Of a stretch of 64,000 bases of DNA, positions 1-8,231 are shown piece after piece. This DNA comes from Novosphingobium hassiacum. GTDB taxonomy: Bacteria > Pseudomonadota > Alphaproteobacteria > Sphingomonadales > Sphingomonadaceae. The stretch is from positions 208,601-272,600 of the forward strand of contig NZ_JACICY010000005.1 in NCBI RefSeq assembly GCF_014196055.1. The letters are read 5' to 3'. Numbering within the stretch: the first letter of the stretch is position 1; every line of letters starts with the position of its first letter. The position numbers and the translations under genes are program-made. The notes under the pieces are model-generated. The model saw nothing but the letters and a program-made list of their open reading frames with translations. It had not been told where the DNA came from and made no database searches.

Positions 1-111
1 CTCTCTCTCCTCCCCGTCCTCTCTTCTTCCTTTTGCCCTCGTTCCTTTTTTGGGGGGGGGGGGGGGGGCCCCCCCCCCCCCCCCCCGCGGCCCCCCCCCC
101 CCCCCCCCCCC
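1..111. other. Low-complexity contig edge, probable assembly artefact
   Basis: The first 50 bases are a pyrimidine-rich CT tract. They are followed by 17 G, then 18 C, a short GCGG, and 21 more C up to position 111. No gene or regulatory structure is recognisable here. A run of G passing directly into a run of C is typical of low-quality read ends or scaffold-edge errors. Any open frame crossing this tract, for example a glycine/proline-rich one starting at 50, is not a gene. Confidence 0.8.
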
Positions 112-145
112 ACGAACGGGGTGGGATGCGTCAATTCATCAAACA

Positions 146-523
146 TCAGCCGGGCGTGGGGAGCAGCACCGGCCCTGCCTGAACGCAGCGGATGCCGGTC
201 TGCTGATCGCCTTCGCCAAGTTCGCGCATCAGCGCACTGCCGTCCATCAGGAAGCGGCGCCCGTTGAAGGTGCCGCTGGTGAGCGTCAGACGGTCCGCCA
301 GAAGCAGATAGGAGCCGCGCACGCCATCGGGCGCGATGTAGCTTGAATCAGGAACGGTGATGAAGCTGAGTTCGGGCTTGGGCACCGGAACGGCCGTGGC
401 GTCACCGGGGATCTCGCAAGTCCAAGGTCCCTTCGGCAGGGTTTGGAGCATGCCGCCGGGGACCGCGTGGGCGGTGCCTGTGATGCTGCACAGGGCAAGG
501 CTCAGGAATATCGCGCGCTTCAT
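146..523 (-). CDS. Small exported protein of unknown function
   Basis: I do not recognise this 125-residue protein. It begins MKRAIFLSLALCS and has a clear Sec-type signal peptide ending near AHA (residues 16-19), so the mature part should be periplasmic. The mature chain is about 105 residues, with two cysteines (WTCEIPG near the N-terminus and GIRCVQAG near the C-terminus) that could form a disulfide. The frame is open 18 codons further upstream, but the start at 523 places the signal peptide at the N-terminus. The gene is divergent from efp, with 110 bases between them. Function unknown. Confidence 0.7.
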   Translation of the reverse strand: MKRAIFLSLALCSITGTAHAVPGGMLQTLPKGPWTCEIPGDATAVPVPKPELSFITVPDSSYIAPDGVRGSYLLLADRLTLTSGTFNGRRFLMDGSALMRELGEGDQQTGIRCVQAGPVLLPTPG

Positions 524-633
524 GGGCCTCGCGCTAGCACGCCGCGCAGCTCTCAAGCAATCGCCTGCTTGAAGCAATCGGCCCGAGCGGCTAAGGGCCG
601 CGCTTCCCTACTCACGGTAAGGCTCTTTCCATC

Positions 634-1197
634 ATGAAGATCAGCGGCGTGGACATCCGTCCGGGCAATATCCTGGAATACGAAAAGGGCATCTGGAAAG
701 TTGCCAAGACCCAGCATACCCAGCCCGGCAAGGGCGGCGCGTTCATGCAGGTCGAGATGAAGAACCTGATCGATGGTCGCAAGACCAACGTCCGCTTCCG
801 TAGCCAGGACACGATCGAACGCGTTCGCCTCGACACCAAGGATTTCCAGTTCCTCTATGCCGAGGGCGAGGATCTGGTGTTCATGGACGTGGAGAACTAC
901 GATCAGATCACGCTGCCGTCCGACCTTCTGGGCGATGCCGCTGCATTCCTGCAGGACGGCATGACCGTGCTGCTCGAAATGTACGACGAGCGCCCGATTT
1001 CGGTGCAGTTGCCCGATCAGGTCGAAGCCACGATCGTCGAGGCCGACGCCGTGGTGAAGGGCCAGACGGCTTCGTCCAGCTACAAGCCTGCGATCCTCGA
1101 CAACGGCGTGCGCGTGATGGTTCCGCCGCACATCGGCAGCGGCACGCGGATCATCGTCGATGTGTACGAGCGCTCGTACGTCGGCAAGGTGGGCTGA
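634..1197 (+). CDS. efp: Elongation factor P
   Basis: EF-P binds between the P and E sites of the ribosome and rescues stalling at consecutive prolines. The protein has 187 residues, the usual family length, and shows the three-domain order: an N-terminal KOW-like domain, then two OB-fold domains ending in the typical [11 protein letters not shown] tail. The tip loop reads PGKGGAF with Lys33 at the position that is post-translationally modified in many bacteria. Which modification applies here cannot be told. The stop lies 4 bases before the inositol monophosphatase start, so the two are probably co-transcribed. Confidence 0.97.
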   Translation: MKISGVDIRPGNILEYEKGIWKVAKTQHTQPGKGGAFMQVEMKNLIDGRKTNVRFRSQDTIERVRLDTKDFQFLYAEGEDLVFMDVENYDQITLPSDLLGDAAAFLQDGMTVLLEMYDERPISVQLPDQVEATIVEADAVVKGQTASSSYKPAILDNGVRVMVPPHIGSGTRIIVDVYERSYVGKVG

Positions 1198-1201
1198 GTA
1201 G

Positions 1202-2026
1202 ATGGCAGCAATTTCCGGCCTGATGCGCGTGATGGAACGCGCGGCGCGCAAAGCGGGCGGCCGCCTGCGCCGCGACTTCGGTGAGGTCGAGCATCTTCAG
1301 GTCAGCAAGAAGGGTCCGGCGGATTTCGTCTCGAAGGCCGATCAGATGTCCGAGCGCACGCTGTGGGACGAGCTTCGCGAAGCGCGTCCGGGCTGGGGCT
1401 TCCTGATGGAAGAGGGCGGCGAGATTCCGGGTGACGACGGCAAGCCGCGCTTCATCATCGATCCGCTGGACGGCACGAGCAACTTCCTTCACGGCATTCC
1501 GCACTTCGCGATCTCGATCGCGGTGCAGGAACCGACGCTGGACGGCAGGGGCTGGGGCGAAGTGACCGCAGGCCTGATCTATCAGCCGATCACCGACGAG
1601 AGCTTCTGGGCCGAGAAGAGCCGCGGCGCGTGGCTGCAGGACCGCCGTCTGCGTGTTTCTGCGCGCCGCTATCTTGACGAAGCGCTGATCGCGACGGGCA
1701 TCCCGTTTGCGGGACGTGGCGACATCAACGAGTGGGTGCGGATTTACGCCGAGCTCGGTCCGCGCATTGCCGGCGTTCGTCGCAACGGCGCGGCTTCGCT
1801 CGATCTCGCGTGGGTCGCCGCTGGTCGGTATGACGGATACTGGGAGAGCAGTCTGCAGCCGTGGGACACGGCCGCCGGGTGCCTGCTGGTGCGCGAAGCG
1901 GGCGGTTTCGTGTCGGACTACAAGGGCCGTTCGCAGCCAATCTGCGACGAGACGCTGCTTGCCGGAAACGATGCCCTGCATTCGAAGCTGCACAAGCTTC
2001 TGGTCGGCGCACTTCGCAACGCTTGA
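1202..2026 (+). CDS. suhB: Inositol monophosphatase family protein
   Basis: This is a Mg-dependent phosphatase of the IMPase/SuhB family, 274 residues, cytoplasmic. The metal-binding signatures are DPLDGTSNFLHG (about residues 80-91) and, near the C-terminus, WDTAAGCLLVREAGG, which supplies the last metal-binding aspartate. Members hydrolyse myo-inositol-1-phosphate or related sugar phosphates, and in enterobacteria SuhB also binds RNA polymerase and ribosomal RNA. The sequence alone does not settle the substrate. The start ATG follows the efp stop by 4 bases. A perfect 10-bp stem-loop follows the stop. Confidence 0.9.
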   Translation: MAAISGLMRVMERAARKAGGRLRRDFGEVEHLQVSKKGPADFVSKADQMSERTLWDELREARPGWGFLMEEGGEIPGDDGKPRFIIDPLDGTSNFLHGIPHFAISIAVQEPTLDGRGWGEVTAGLIYQPITDESFWAEKSRGAWLQDRRLRVSARRYLDEALIATGIPFAGRGDINEWVRIYAELGPRIAGVRRNGAASLDLAWVAAGRYDGYWESSLQPWDTAAGCLLVREAGGFVSDYKGRSQPICDETLLAGNDALHSKLHKLLVGALRNA

Positions 2027-2034
2027 CCTTTGGA

Positions 2035-2062
2035 CCGAGGGCTGGCTAAGGGCAGCCCTCGG
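2035..2062 (+). terminator. Perfect 10-bp stem-loop after suhB
   Basis: Bases 2035-2044 pair perfectly with 2053-2062 around an 8-base loop, only 8 bases after the suhB stop and 7 bases before tRNA-Leu. There is no T-tract, so it is not a textbook intrinsic terminator. It may protect the mRNA 3' end or take part in tRNA 5' processing if suhB and the tRNA share a transcript. Confidence 0.45.
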
Positions 2063-2068
2063 ATCCGT

Positions 2069-2152
2069 GCCCCTGTGGCGGAATGGTAGACGCGAACGAC
2101 TCAAAATCGTTTGTAGAGATACGTGCCCGTTCGAGTCGGGCCAGGGGCACCA
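2069..2152 (+). tRNA. tRNA-Leu (anticodon CAA)
   Basis: An 84-base class II tRNA. The 7-bp acceptor stem pairs GCCCCTG with CAGGGGC, followed by discriminator A and an encoded CCA. The anticodon arm is a 5-bp stem (AACGA/TCGTT) enclosing a seven-base loop with anticodon CAA, which reads UUG leucine codons. A long variable arm separates it from the T arm (GTTCGAGTC), as expected for leucine tRNAs. Confidence 0.96.
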
Positions 2153-2202
2153 CTTCCGATAAAGTCGTTGTTTCGGGCGCCGCAGCGGGTAGCGTGGGCG
2201 TC

Positions 2203-3519
2203 ATGAAACTTATGGCTGCCGCCATGTCGGCTCTCGCGCTTACTGTTGTCCCCGCACAAGCCGATGCCCTGCGCGATACGATCGCGCGGGATATGCCGGG
2301 ACTGATGGATATCTATCGCGATTTCCACGCCAATCCGGAGCTGAGCTTCCAGGAGTTCAAATCTGCGGCCAAGCTGGCGGCGGAGGCGCGCAAGGCGGGG
2401 TTCGACGTTACCGAGAAGGTCGGCCAGACGGGCGTTGTTGCAGTGATGCGCAACGGGCCGGGGCCGGTCGTGCTGATCCGCGCCGACATGGACGCACTGC
2501 CAGTCGTGGAAAAGACTGGGTTGGCTTATGCGTCCAAGGTGCGCGGGACTTCGACCGCGGGGGTAGAGAGCGGCGTGATGCACGCGTGCGGACACGATAC
2601 GCACATGACGGCGTGGATCGAGATTGCGCGACTGATGGCCGCCAATCGCAAGGGCTGGTCGGGCACGCTGGTATTGATCGGGCAACCGGCCGAAGAGATG
2701 GGCCTGGGCGCGCGGGCAATGCTGGACGACGGGCTGTACACGCGATTTCCCAAGCCGAAGTACACGCTGGCGTTCCACGATACCGGCGATCTGGCGGCGG
2801 GGGTGATCGGGACGATACCGGGGTTTGCGCTAGCCAACGTCGACAGCGTGGACCTGACCGTGCGCGGGCTGGGCGGGCACGGGGCCTATCCTCAAACGAC
2901 CAAGGACCCGATCGTGCTGGCCAGTGCGATCGTGATGCGGCTGCAGACGCTGGTCAGCCGCGAAACCAGTCCGTTCGAGCCTTCGGTGGTGACCGTGGGC
3001 AGCTTTCACGCAGGGGCCAAGCACAACATCATTCCCGACGAGGCGCAGCTGCAGCTGACCGTTCGCAGCTATGGCGACAAGCAGCGCGACCGCTTGCTGA
3101 GCGGCATCGCGCGGATCGCCAAGGGTGAGACGATTGCGGCAGGCGTGCCGGACGAGCGGATGCCGCTGATCGTGGTGCGCGAGCCGCATACTCGCGCGAC
3201 GTGGAACACGCCTGCGTTCACGCGCGAGGTGCATGGCAAGCTGACTGCGCGTTTCGGGAGCGAGCGCGTCATCGAGACGACGCCGACGATGGCGGGCGAG
3301 GATTTCGGAGAGTTCGGACGGGCCGATGCCGGGATCGAGTCGACGATTCTGTGGGTCGGTGGACAGCCTGCAGACAAGCTGGCGAAGGCGAAAGCCGAGG
3401 GTGTGAGCCTGCCTTCGCTGCACAGTCCATTCTTCGCGCCCGAGGCCGACAAGGTGATCGCGACGGCAGCCGAGGCGCTGGTCGCGACCGCGATGGGGCT
3501 GATGCCGGTTGCGGGCTAG
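2203..3519 (+). CDS. Exported M20-family amidohydrolase
   Basis: A 438-residue metallopeptidase-like amidohydrolase of the M20D (HipO/IAA-amino-acid hydrolase) type, which cleaves N-acyl amino acids. It starts with a signal peptide (MKLMAAAMSALALTVVPAQA), so it probably works in the periplasm. Metal ligands are seen in RADMDALPV, HACGHDTHM and GQPAEEMGLGA, and the dimerisation domain follows. The reading frame is open back into tRNA-Leu, but a start there would bury the signal peptide, so ATG 2203 is chosen. The 3' end overlaps the convergent next gene by 4 bases. The exact substrate is unknown. Confidence 0.9.
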   Translation: MKLMAAAMSALALTVVPAQADALRDTIARDMPGLMDIYRDFHANPELSFQEFKSAAKLAAEARKAGFDVTEKVGQTGVVAVMRNGPGPVVLIRADMDALPVVEKTGLAYASKVRGTSTAGVESGVMHACGHDTHMTAWIEIARLMAANRKGWSGTLVLIGQPAEEMGLGARAMLDDGLYTRFPKPKYTLAFHDTGDLAAGVIGTIPGFALANVDSVDLTVRGLGGHGAYPQTTKDPIVLASAIVMRLQTLVSRETSPFEPSVVTVGSFHAGAKHNIIPDEAQLQLTVRSYGDKQRDRLLSGIARIAKGETIAAGVPDERMPLIVVREPHTRATWNTPAFTREVHGKLTARFGSERVIETTPTMAGEDFGEFGRADAGIESTILWVGGQPADKLAKAKAEGVSLPSLHSPFFAPEADKVIATAAEALVATAMGLMPVAG

Positions 3520-4037
3520 TCGATCGAGTCAGAGCCTGCGCGCGCGGCCGAGGCGGCGGCGAGCGCGCTGACTTGCTGCGGCGTGGGCACGACCGGGCCT
3601 TCGCGCATGCGGCGCTGGCGTTCGTCTTCGAGCCGCTTGAGATAGGCTTTGCGCTGTTCTGGCGACATCTTCGCCAAAGCCGCCTGATCGACTTCGATGA
3701 TGATCGGCGGGGACTTCAGCGCGAGGGCGGGCGGGATGTAGCTGCTGTTGCCGCTCACGCTGCCACCGCCGTCCATCGGCGCGCCGAATGTGCCATTGAA
3801 CCCGCCGCTTGCGTTGCTGCGGGGCTTGTCACCGCGCTTGTCGACCAGCTTAGTCTTGCCGAACTTGCTTTCATCGGCGCGCTTGAGTTCGGCGCGCTGG
3901 CTGTTCTGCGCCATCGTCTCGCGCGTTTCGCCATCGGCGAACAGTGCGAAGACCGTCGTCAACCCGATCGTCAGCATCGCGAAGTGGCGATACATTTTCG
4001 GATCGATACCGAGGAAGTGGGAAGTTACTGCGGCCAT
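3516..4037 (-). CDS. Hypothetical protein with one N-terminal membrane segment
   Basis: I do not recognise this 173-residue protein. Residues 15-32 (about YRHFAMLTIGLTTVFALF) form one hydrophobic segment, probably a membrane anchor or uncleaved signal. The rest is charged and low in complexity: a basic stretch, a Gly/Ser-rich linker, then a predicted helical region (EVDQAALAKMSPEQRKAYLKR) rich in Lys, Arg and Glu. The start at 4037 puts the anchor near the N-terminus. A second in-frame ATG at 4085 is possible. It overlaps the convergent amidohydrolase stop by 4 bases. Role unknown. Confidence 0.6.
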   Translation of the reverse strand: MAAVTSHFLGIDPKMYRHFAMLTIGLTTVFALFADGETRETMAQNSQRAELKRADESKFGKTKLVDKRGDKPRSNASGGFNGTFGAPMDGGGSVSGNSSYIPPALALKSPPIIIEVDQAALAKMSPEQRKAYLKRLEDERQRRMREGPVVPTPQQVSALAAASAARAGSDSID

Positions 4038-4167
4038 GTGCTGAGGAAATAGCAGAGGCTCGTTAACGATGATGGCAAGCGGCATGGTTAGGAAAGTCTT
4101 GCCGGAATGGTGAAGACAGCCGATCGAGCCGGCTTGTGTTCCAGATATGTTCCGGATATGCGAGGCC

Positions 4168-5535
4168 ATGGCCAAACCCAAACGCCGCTTTGTCTGCCAG
4201 GCCTGTGGCAGTGTTTCCAACCGCTGGCAGGGGCAGTGCGCCGATTGCAGCGAATGGAACACGCTGGCTGAAGAAGCGCCCGAGACGGTGTTCTCGGCCA
4301 AGCACGACCTTTCCGGCGGCGGCCGCAAGGTGGCGTTCGTTTCACTTGATCAACCGATTGCGCTGCCGCAACGGCGCAAGACCGGGATCGCAGAGTTCGA
4401 TCGCGCTCTGGGCGGAGGGCTCGTCCCGGGATCGGCGATCCTGATGGGCGGCGATCCGGGGATCGGCAAGTCGACGTTGCTGCTGCAGGCTGCGGCCAAG
4501 GTTGCGCTGGCGGGCGGGGCGGCGGTCTATATCAGCGGCGAGGAAGCGTCCGATCAGGTGCGGCTGCGGGCGGACCGGCTCGGGCTGGGAAAGGCACCGA
4601 TCATGCTGGCGGCGGCAACCTCGGTGCGCGACATCCTGACGACGCTGGGCACGATGACGCCACCTGATCTGCTGGTGATCGATTCGATCCAGACGATGCA
4701 TTCCGATCAGATCGAGGGCGCGCCGGGGACGGTGAGCCAGGTTCGCGGCTGCGCGTTCGAACTGATCCGCTATGCCAAGGAAAACGGTGTGGCGATGGTG
4801 CTGGTCGGGCACGTGACCAAGGACGGGTCGATCGCGGGGCCACGCGTGCTTGAACATATGGTCGACGTGGTGATGAGCTTCGAGGGCGAGCGCAGCCACC
4901 AGTACCGCATCCTGCGCGCGATCAAGAACCGCTTCGGTGCGGTGGACGAGATTGGCGTGTTCGCGATGGCGGGCGCAGGGCTTGAGGAAGTGGGCAATCC
5001 CTCGCTGCTGTTCCTGTCCGGGCGCGACCAGGAAGTGCCGGGAAGCGCGGTGTTTCCGGCGCTCGAAGGAACGCGGCCGGTGCTGGTCGAGATCCAGGCC
5101 CTGACCGTGCGTCTGGCCAGCGGAGCGACGCCGAGGCGTGCGGTGGTTGGCTGGGATAGCGGGCGGCTCGCGATGCTGCTGGCGGTGCTGGAGGCGCGGT
5201 GCGGGCTGAACTTCTCGACGGCGGAGGTCTATCTCAACGTCGCGGGCGGTTATCGCCTAACCGATCCCGCGGCCGATCTCGCGGTGGCGGCGGCGCTTGT
5301 CTCGGCGCTGTCGGACAAGCCGTTGCCCGCCGATTCGATCTGGTTCGGCGAAGTATCGCTATCGGGTGAGGTGCGGCCGGTGGCGCATACGCCGGTGCGG
5401 CTGAAAGAGGCAGCGAAGCTGGGTTTCACGCGCGGGTGCGGGCCAGATGCGGGCGCGGAGAAGGTGGCCGGACTGCGCTATACGCCGCTGCGGCTGCTGC
5501 CAAATCTGATTGACCGGGTCATGGGCGGGTCATAG
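4168..5535 (+). CDS. radA: DNA repair protein RadA
   Basis: RadA is a RecA-like DnaB-type helicase that drives branch migration in recombinational repair. The 455-residue protein shows the full domain order: a four-cysteine zinc finger (C10, C13, C24, C27), Walker A GDPGIGKST at 94-102, the RadA-specific KNRFG motif (near 255), and a C-terminal Lon-protease-like domain. ATG 4168 gives the standard MAKPKRRFVC N-terminus. An in-frame ATG 21 bases upstream would add residues not seen in the family. The CvpA-family gene follows after 11 bases. Confidence 0.96.
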   Translation: MAKPKRRFVCQACGSVSNRWQGQCADCSEWNTLAEEAPETVFSAKHDLSGGGRKVAFVSLDQPIALPQRRKTGIAEFDRALGGGLVPGSAILMGGDPGIGKSTLLLQAAAKVALAGGAAVYISGEEASDQVRLRADRLGLGKAPIMLAAATSVRDILTTLGTMTPPDLLVIDSIQTMHSDQIEGAPGTVSQVRGCAFELIRYAKENGVAMVLVGHVTKDGSIAGPRVLEHMVDVVMSFEGERSHQYRILRAIKNRFGAVDEIGVFAMAGAGLEEVGNPSLLFLSGRDQEVPGSAVFPALEGTRPVLVEIQALTVRLASGATPRRAVVGWDSGRLAMLLAVLEARCGLNFSTAEVYLNVAGGYRLTDPAADLAVAAALVSALSDKPLPADSIWFGEVSLSGEVRPVAHTPVRLKEAAKLGFTRGCGPDAGAEKVAGLRYTPLRLLPNLIDRVMGGS

Positions 5536-5546
5536 GTTCCGCGGCG

Positions 5547-6101
5547 ATGACGGGCTTCGATTATGTTGTACTGCTCCTCGTAGGGCTTGGTGCGGTCAGC
5601 GGCTTCTTTCGCGGGTTCGTGGAAGAGGTGCTGTCGCTGGCATCCTGGTGCCTGGCGCTGCTGGCGGTCCATTATTTTCACGAGCCCGCTACTTATTGGC
5701 TGGCCGGGCATCTGCCGACGGAAACCGGGGCAGGCGTGCTTGCCTTTGCACTGCTGCTGCTTGGGCCGTATCTGGCGACGCGGTTCATCGCGCGGCGGAT
5801 GGGAAGTGCGAGCCGAGAATCGCTGATCGGCCCGATCGACCGCATCCTCGGCTTCGGGTTCGGTGCGGTGAAGGGCTTCATCATCATCGTGCTCGGCTAT
5901 TCGATCGTCGTGTTCACCTATGACGTGGTCTGGGGCAAGGACGGGCGGCCCGAATGGATCACCCAGTCGCGTACCTATCCGTTCCTCAATGCCGCGAGCG
6001 AAGAACTGCTTACGCTGATCTCCGAACGGCGCGAGGAGGCAGCCGATCAGGCGCGCGAAGTCGCCAAGCGCAAGGCTCGCGCTGCAGCGCTGGGCAACTG
6101 A
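5547..6101 (+). CDS. cvpA: CvpA family membrane protein
   Basis: A 184-residue inner-membrane protein of the CvpA family, named for its requirement in colicin V production in E. coli. It has four hydrophobic segments: residues 3-20, 28-46, 60-80 and about 100-125. Between segments three and four lies the family signature RILGFGFGAVKGFIII. A charged C-terminal tail rich in Arg, Ala and Glu extends into the cytoplasm. The next gene starts one base after the stop, so radA, cvpA and the IscU-like gene form a likely operon. The biochemical role of the family remains uncertain. Confidence 0.88.
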   Translation: MTGFDYVVLLLVGLGAVSGFFRGFVEEVLSLASWCLALLAVHYFHEPATYWLAGHLPTETGAGVLAFALLLLGPYLATRFIARRMGSASRESLIGPIDRILGFGFGAVKGFIIIVLGYSIVVFTYDVVWGKDGRPEWITQSRTYPFLNAASEELLTLISERREEAADQAREVAKRKARAAALGN

Positions 6102-6102
6102 G

Positions 6103-6519
6103 ATGAGTGCTGGACGGGGGCTGTACACGCCCGAAGTGCTTGCTGCGGCGATGGAATTGACCCGATACCCGATGGACGATGCGCTGCCCTTCAAGGGATC
6201 GGCGCGTTCGCGCAGTTGCGGTAGCACGATCGACATCGCGGTGTCGCTCGCGTCCGATGGCGGGATCGCGACCGTGGGCATAAGGCCGCACGCCTGCGCG
6301 GTCGGGCAGGCCTCGGCTGCGCTGTTTGCGCGGGGCGCTGTCGGGCTAACTGCGGACGACCTTCGCGCTGCGCGGGCCGCACTTGGCGCGTGGCTGGCTG
6401 GCAACGGTCTGCGGCCCGAATGGCCGGGGATCGAGTTGGTGGAGCCTGCGCGCGCCTATCCGGCACGGCATGGTGCGATCCTGCTGGCGTGGGACGCCGC
6501 AATCGAGGCGCTGAAGTAG
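6103..6519 (+). CDS. IscU/SufU-like iron-sulfur scaffold family protein, degenerate site
   Basis: A 138-residue protein of the NifU N-terminal (IscU/SufU) fold, which normally holds a nascent Fe-S cluster on three cysteines. The first two are kept: Cys39 in SRSCGSTID and Cys65 in PHACAVGQASA. At the third position, where E. coli IscU has HCSIL, this protein reads HGAIL, so the cysteine is replaced by glycine. It may bind a cluster differently or have another role. No iscS or suf genes are nearby. It sits immediately after cvpA. Family assignment rests on motif alignment by eye. Confidence 0.7.
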   Translation: MSAGRGLYTPEVLAAAMELTRYPMDDALPFKGSARSRSCGSTIDIAVSLASDGGIATVGIRPHACAVGQASAALFARGAVGLTADDLRAARAALGAWLAGNGLRPEWPGIELVEPARAYPARHGAILLAWDAAIEALK

Positions 6520-6605
6520 CATACGCCATCCCCGAATCCGGGGCTTTCGTGTGCCGGGGCAGTTCGCTAGAGCATCGTCAACAAGCAGGGTGGGATTCTT
6601 TCGCG

Positions 6606-8231
6606 ATGACGACAACAAGCGGCGACCGCGCGACAGAACCCAGTGCATCCGACATCCGCCTGATCATCGCTGCAAGCTCTGCCGGCACGATCTTCGAGTG
6701 GTACGACTTCTTCATCTACGGCACGCTGGCGTCGATCATCGGGCGGACGTTTTTCCCGTCCGACAACGCGACGTTGCAGGTGTTGCTGGTCTGGGCGGGC
6801 TTTGCGGTGGGCTTCGGCTTCCGGCCGCTGGGCGCGATCCTGTTCGGCTATCTCGGTGACAAGCTGGGGCGCAAGTACACGTTTCTGGTGACGGTAACGC
6901 TGATGGGCATCGCCACGGCCGGGGTCGGGCTGATCCCTTCGGCCGATACGATCGGCCTGGCCGCGCCGATCATCATCATCTTTCTGCGCGTTTTGCAGGG
7001 GCTGGCGCTGGGTGGCGAGTATGGCGGTGCGGCGATCTATGTCGCCGAACACGCACCCGGCGGGCGGCGCGGCTATTATACCAGCTACATCCAGGCGAGT
7101 GTGGTTGGCGGGTTCGTGTTGAGCCTGATCGTGGTGCTGTCGAGCAAGGCGCTGATGAGCGCGGAGACGTTCGACGCGTGGGGCTGGCGCGTGCCGTTCC
7201 TGCTGAGCATTGCACTGCTGGCGATATCGTTGTGGATGCGACTGAAGCTGTCGGAAAGCCCGGTCTTCCAGAAGATGAAGGACGAAGGCGAACTGGCCGG
7301 AAACCCGTTCGTCGAGAGCTTCACCTATCCCGGCAACAAGAAGCGGATCTTCATCGCGCTGTTCGGCATTGCCGCCGGCCTGACGGTGATCTGGTATACG
7401 GCAATGTTCTCAGGCCTGAGCTTCCTGAAATCCGCGATGCGGGTAGAGGACACCACCGCCGAGATCATGGTCGGTGTAGGTGCGGGGGTGGGCATGGTGT
7501 TCTTCCTGATCTTCGGCGCGCTGTCGGACAAGATCGGGCGCAAGAAGCCGATCGTGATCGGATATGCGGCCACGTTGCTGATGCTGTTCCCCACGTTCTG
7601 GTTGATGGGATCGGCGGCCAATCCGGAACTGACGGCGGCGGCGGCGCGCAATCCGGTCATGGTGGCGGGGCCGTACTGCAGCTACAGTCCGTTTGCATCC
7701 GAACAACGAAGCAACTGCGGCAAGCTGCTCGCCGATCTTGCGGCTTCGGGGGTCACCTACACGCTGGTAAAGGCCCCCACCTTTGCGGTGAAGATCGGGA
7801 CCGAGGCGTTCGATGTTGGAAGCTATCCATGGTCCGAGAAGGCCGCTGTGCGATCTGCCGCGCTGCAGACCGCGCTCTCGGATCACGGCTACGATTTTGC
7901 GAAAGTGACGCCGTCGCCGGGGCGGATCGCAACGGTGATCCTCGCGTTGTTGATGCTGATGGCGATGTCCGGCGCGACCTACGGCCCGGTGGCGGCGTTA
8001 CTGTCCGAAATGTTCCCGCCGCGCATTCGCTACAGTTCGATGTCGATCCCCTATCATCTGGGCACGGGCTATTTCGGAGGCTTTCTGCCTTTGATATCGA
8101 GCTATATCGTGGCGCGGACCGGCGATCCCTATGCGGGGCTGTGGTACACCTGGGTGATCGTGGCCGTGGCACTTATCGTGGCGATCTGGGGTCTCAAGGG
8201 CGGGCTGCCGACAGAATTCGTGGATGACTGA
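6606..8231 (+). CDS. MFS transporter of the metabolite:H+ symporter (MHS) type
   Basis: A 541-residue inner-membrane transporter with about 12 hydrophobic segments. It carries the MHS N-terminal signature FEWYDFFIYG, the loop 2-3 motif GYLGDKLGRK, RVLQGLALGGEYGG in segment 4, and a second loop motif SDKIGRKKP. The MHS family includes proline/betaine, dicarboxylate and shikimate symporters, and the substrate here is not evident. A loop of about 85 residues with two cysteines is inserted in the second half, before the segment starting RIATVILALLMLM. ATG 6606 gives a short cytoplasmic N-terminus. It overlaps alr by 8 bases. Confidence 0.88.
   Translation: MTTTSGDRATEPSASDIRLIIAASSAGTIFEWYDFFIYGTLASIIGRTFFPSDNATLQVLLVWAGFAVGFGFRPLGAILFGYLGDKLGRKYTFLVTVTLMGIATAGVGLIPSADTIGLAAPIIIIFLRVLQGLALGGEYGGAAIYVAEHAPGGRRGYYTSYIQASVVGGFVLSLIVVLSSKALMSAETFDAWGWRVPFLLSIALLAISLWMRLKLSESPVFQKMKDEGELAGNPFVESFTYPGNKKRIFIALFGIAAGLTVIWYTAMFSGLSFLKSAMRVEDTTAEIMVGVGAGVGMVFFLIFGALSDKIGRKKPIVIGYAATLLMLFPTFWLMGSAANPELTAAAARNPVMVAGPYCSYSPFASEQRSNCGKLLADLAASGVTYTLVKAPTFAVKIGTEAFDVGSYPWSEKAAVRSAALQTALSDHGYDFAKVTPSPGRIATVILALLMLMAMSGATYGPVAALLSEMFPPRIRYSSMSIPYHLGTGYFGGFLPLISSYIVARTGDPYAGLWYTWVIVAVALIVAIWGLKGGLPTEFVDD

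Noticed and set aside
2083..2202. N-terminal extension of the amidohydrolase into tRNA-Leu
   Set aside because: It would translate part of a tRNA gene and bury the signal peptide; ATG 2203 is the better start.
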